Of a stretch of DNA of 64,000 nucleotides, positions 61,700 to 64,000 are shown piece by piece. The notes under the pieces are model-generated. The model did not search any database. It was given only the letters and a program-made list of their open reading frames with translations, and was not told the DNA's origin. The DNA is taken from positions 7,838,827 through 7,902,826 of the forward strand of contig LR746272.1 of NCBI GenBank assembly GCA_902729315.2, in the 5' to 3' direction. The first letter of the stretch is position 1, and every line of letters begins with the position of its first letter. Both the position numbers and the translations under genes were made by a program. Source of the DNA: Spirodela intermedia (taxonomy: Eukaryota > Streptophyta > Magnoliopsida > Alismatales > Araceae).

Positions 61700-62680
61700 A
61701 CCATCGGCCAAAGACATTTGAGATCGAGCTGTTAAAGTGCTTGAGTTTGAAAACGTCCCCAGCTTAATAGAGGAAGTCTTCAACTGCTGGGCATGAATGG
61801 CGGTGGTTTTCTTTATCGCGCAGGCCTTCAATCGCGTTCCTCCCATCAAGTCAAACGTTTGACTTCGAAAAAGTCCTCGCTATTTTGGGAACAATTTTCT
61901 ATTATTCAGTGAAGATTACCTGCCCGTGCATGATAAACTGAGGATTTGTTCATCGTATAAGCCCATAGTACTTCTCTTCCCTCGCTGCTGTTGACTTAGC
62001 AACTCTGAGATCGAGCTGTGTTAGGGTCTGACTTTGGAAAGGACGTTGCTCGATGCGGAAAGTCAACCATTACCCCACGCGGGATCCAGTCACGTCTTCG
62101 GGGCCATCCAAAAAGAGTTCATGATAAAGTGAGGTTTTGTTCATCGTGTAAGCCCGTAGTAGTTCTCTATCCTCACATGAGCTGTTGACTTGACAACTCT
62201 GAGATCGAGCTGTGTGAGGGTCCGACTTTGGAAAGGACGTCACTCAGTGCGGAAAGGCAATCATTAACCCACGCGGGATCCAGTCATGTTTTCGGGGCCC
62301 TCCAAAAAGAGTTCATGAAAAAGTGATGTTTTGTTCATCGTGTAAGCCCGTGGTAGTTCTTTTCCCTCGCAGCAGCTGTTGACTTTATAACTCTGAGATC
62401 GTGCTGCGTGAGGGTCTGACTTTGGAAATGACGTCGCTCGTTGCGGAAAGTCAACCATCACCTCACGTAGGATCCAGTCACGTCTTCTGGGCCCTCCAAA
62501 ATGAGTGCATGATAAGCTGAGGTTTTATTCCTCGTGCCAGCCTACAGTAGTTATCTTCCCTCGCAGATGTTGACTTGACAATCAGAGATAGAGCTGCGCG
62601 TGAGGGTTTGACTTTGGAAATGACGTCGCTCGATGCGAAAAGTCCACGCGGGATCCACCCACCTCGTGGGGCCCTTCAAG
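61700..62680. repeat. ~193-bp tandem array with TTGACT, TGACGTC and CGGGATCCAGTCA words
   Basis: Four clear units plus a diverged one at the left. The TTGACTT landmark lies at about 61991, 62185, 62379 and 62570, giving steps of 194, 194 and 191 bp. Each unit contains GAGATCG(A/T)GCTG, GTGAGGGT(C/T)(C/T)GACTTTGGAAA, GACGT(C/T)(G/A)CTC, (G/T)CGGAAAGTCAACCATTA-type sequence, ACGCGGGATCCAGTCA and GTTCATC(G)TGTAAGCCC. No reading frame is conserved between units because of indels. Confidence 0.88.
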
Positions 62681-64000
62681 AAGAGTTCAAACATCGGAAA
62701 GAGGAATCACTCCTGACTAAAGTGGCCACGATTATTCCAAGAAAAATAATTAGTCTCGGTGAGAACACGACGGCAATAGAAAACTAGGGCTTGAAAGCAA
62801 TCCTGCTCCACTGCCTGGTCCATTTTCTTCAACCACAAAGGAAGCGGAGAACTGATGATTCGAAGTAACCGGTCAGCGAGAGACCACAGCCACCAGCATC
62901 TGCAAGGGCCCAGCTCGTCACCATCGCTATAGAGGCGTGGCAAACCCTGCGATCGGAGTGAAAAGTCAACCGTTAGCAAATGCCGGCGAAAAGTCCACGC
63001 CCACAAAAACGAAAAAAACATCTCAAGAGAACCAACCATACAAAAATGAAAACAAAAATGCCCGGCGAAAAGTCTCTTGATGCGTCTCGCTCCCTAACCA
63101 GAAACATGTTGGAGACGGCCAACCCCACAAAGAGAGGGCCCGCAGTCAGCAAGGGAATGGCTCACCAAGGACCACCCCACCCAACAGCGGGACCAACAGC
63201 CTCCTGGGGGGGGGGTCCACCTCTCCCCATCCCCATCAAGGGGGACCCACCCACCTCTCCTGCAGATGAACACCAACCCGCATGAAGAAATATAGTTCCC
63301 ACCCACGGCCATCTCTTCTACAGATGAGCACAGAAGACGTAAGAGAGTTCGCAGCTACTGTCCTCTCTCCTACGAGAAGAATATGAGCAGACGCAGAGAA
63401 TTAGCCCCTTAAAGATAATCACCAGCACAGATCAACGAAATTAGTTCCTAGTTTCTGCCATCTCTATTACGGATGAACAACACCACTGATCGAGAGAAAC
63501 AGCTCCCGCCTACTGCCACCCCATAATGTAAGAGAATTGACTTCTGCCAACTATCATCCTCTTCACCATTCAACACCTCACGCAAGTAGATCCATCTTCA
63601 ATTCTCATGGAAACCCAAGAAAACAGCTACGCCCGGCATAGAAACGTCTAACATAGGAGCGCACTTGATATGGATGAGTAGTGGTATTCTACGTTGACTT
63701 TCTCTTTTCTTGACAAATGAAAAAGGACGGAATCGTATCACAATTCTGGACCAGTTGCAGCCCACTGAGCTGAACTTTTTTATAAGATCATGTCAATTCA
63801 AAACTGATTTGAGCAGTCAGAACCAGAATCAACTGATTTGCAAGCCATCTAGTCCAGATTTATCTTCCCTCAGAATCTCTGAATCTCAGCTTTTGCCTAG
63901 TTCTGAGAAGACATTTGCGGCTCACAAGAACAGCCTTTTCATTGCCTAAACTCAGGCCATACTTGAGGGGAACGTACAAAGGACAAACCAGGGCTACTTG
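62681..64000. other. Non-coding right end with degenerate short repeats
   Basis: No gene is recognised. Between about 63250 and 63560 a pattern of GTTCC(C/T)-CC-C-GCCATCTCT-TAC-GATGAACA recurs loosely four to five times at 70-90 bp steps. A G-run lies near 63206-63214. The last frame (79 codons from 63710) has no known domain and might belong to a gene beyond the window. Confidence 0.45.

Noticed and set aside
63710-63949. 79-codon plus-strand frame at the right edge
   Set aside because: Starts in non-coding repeats, has no domain or clear promoter, and cannot be tied to a gene within the window.

Overview
The window is nuclear DNA of a flowering plant, probably a monocot. Genes are split by GT-AG introns, several have very GC-rich exons and third codon positions (the flippase, SWEET, Raf-like kinase and the end of TGH), and long (CT)n/(GA)n tracts recur in introns and flanks. 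The species cannot be named from the sequence. All exon models were built by hand from splice sites, reading-frame phase and remembered family sequences; no alignment was run.

Left gene-rich part (1-43.6 kb), nine genes. (1) A Ser/Arg/Glu-rich protein with an N-terminal organelle-type leader, minus strand, running off the left edge. It is divergent from (2) TOUGH (TGH), a G-patch/SURP protein of microRNA processing and splicing, across an 848-bp spacer rich in site II (TGGGCC/T) motifs. (3) An ALA-type P4-ATPase lipid flippase, 10 exons, 1196 aa. (4) A small cysteine-rich membrane protein, minus strand. (5) A clade II SWEET sugar transporter, 6 exons, 249 aa. (6) The thylakoid-lumen cyclophilin CYP38/TLP40, 7 exons, 457 aa. 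(7) A Raf-like group C kinase of the CBC/MRK1 type, minus strand, convergent with CYP38, 6 exons, 378 aa. (8) A SAMHD1-like HD-domain dNTP triphosphohydrolase, minus strand, 19 exons including 16-nt and 23-nt microexons, 475 aa.

Middle part (44.4-58.6 kb). This is an AT-rich island without intact genes. It holds decayed Ty1/copia retrotransposons: one minus-strand element with two diverged LTRs of about 1.1 kb, a readable but stop-ridden gag-protease-integrase and no reverse transcriptase; a separate minus-strand gag fragment; and plus-strand integrase and reverse transcriptase/RNase H fragments.

Right part (58.9-64 kb). (9) A bHLH transcription factor of the bHLH162/ORG-like type, minus strand, 3 exons, 184 aa, followed by non-coding DNA that contains a tandem array of about 193 bp units.

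The genes do not form one pathway; this is ordinary plant gene order. The most unusual structure is non-genic: unrelated minisatellite arrays in a kinase intron, upstream of the HD-domain gene and downstream of the bHLH promoter that all carry TTGAC/GTCAA (W-box core) words, intron repeats shared within one gene, and a decayed retroelement lacking its reverse transcriptase. I saw no CRISPR array, convincing tRNA, rRNA or organelle insertion.
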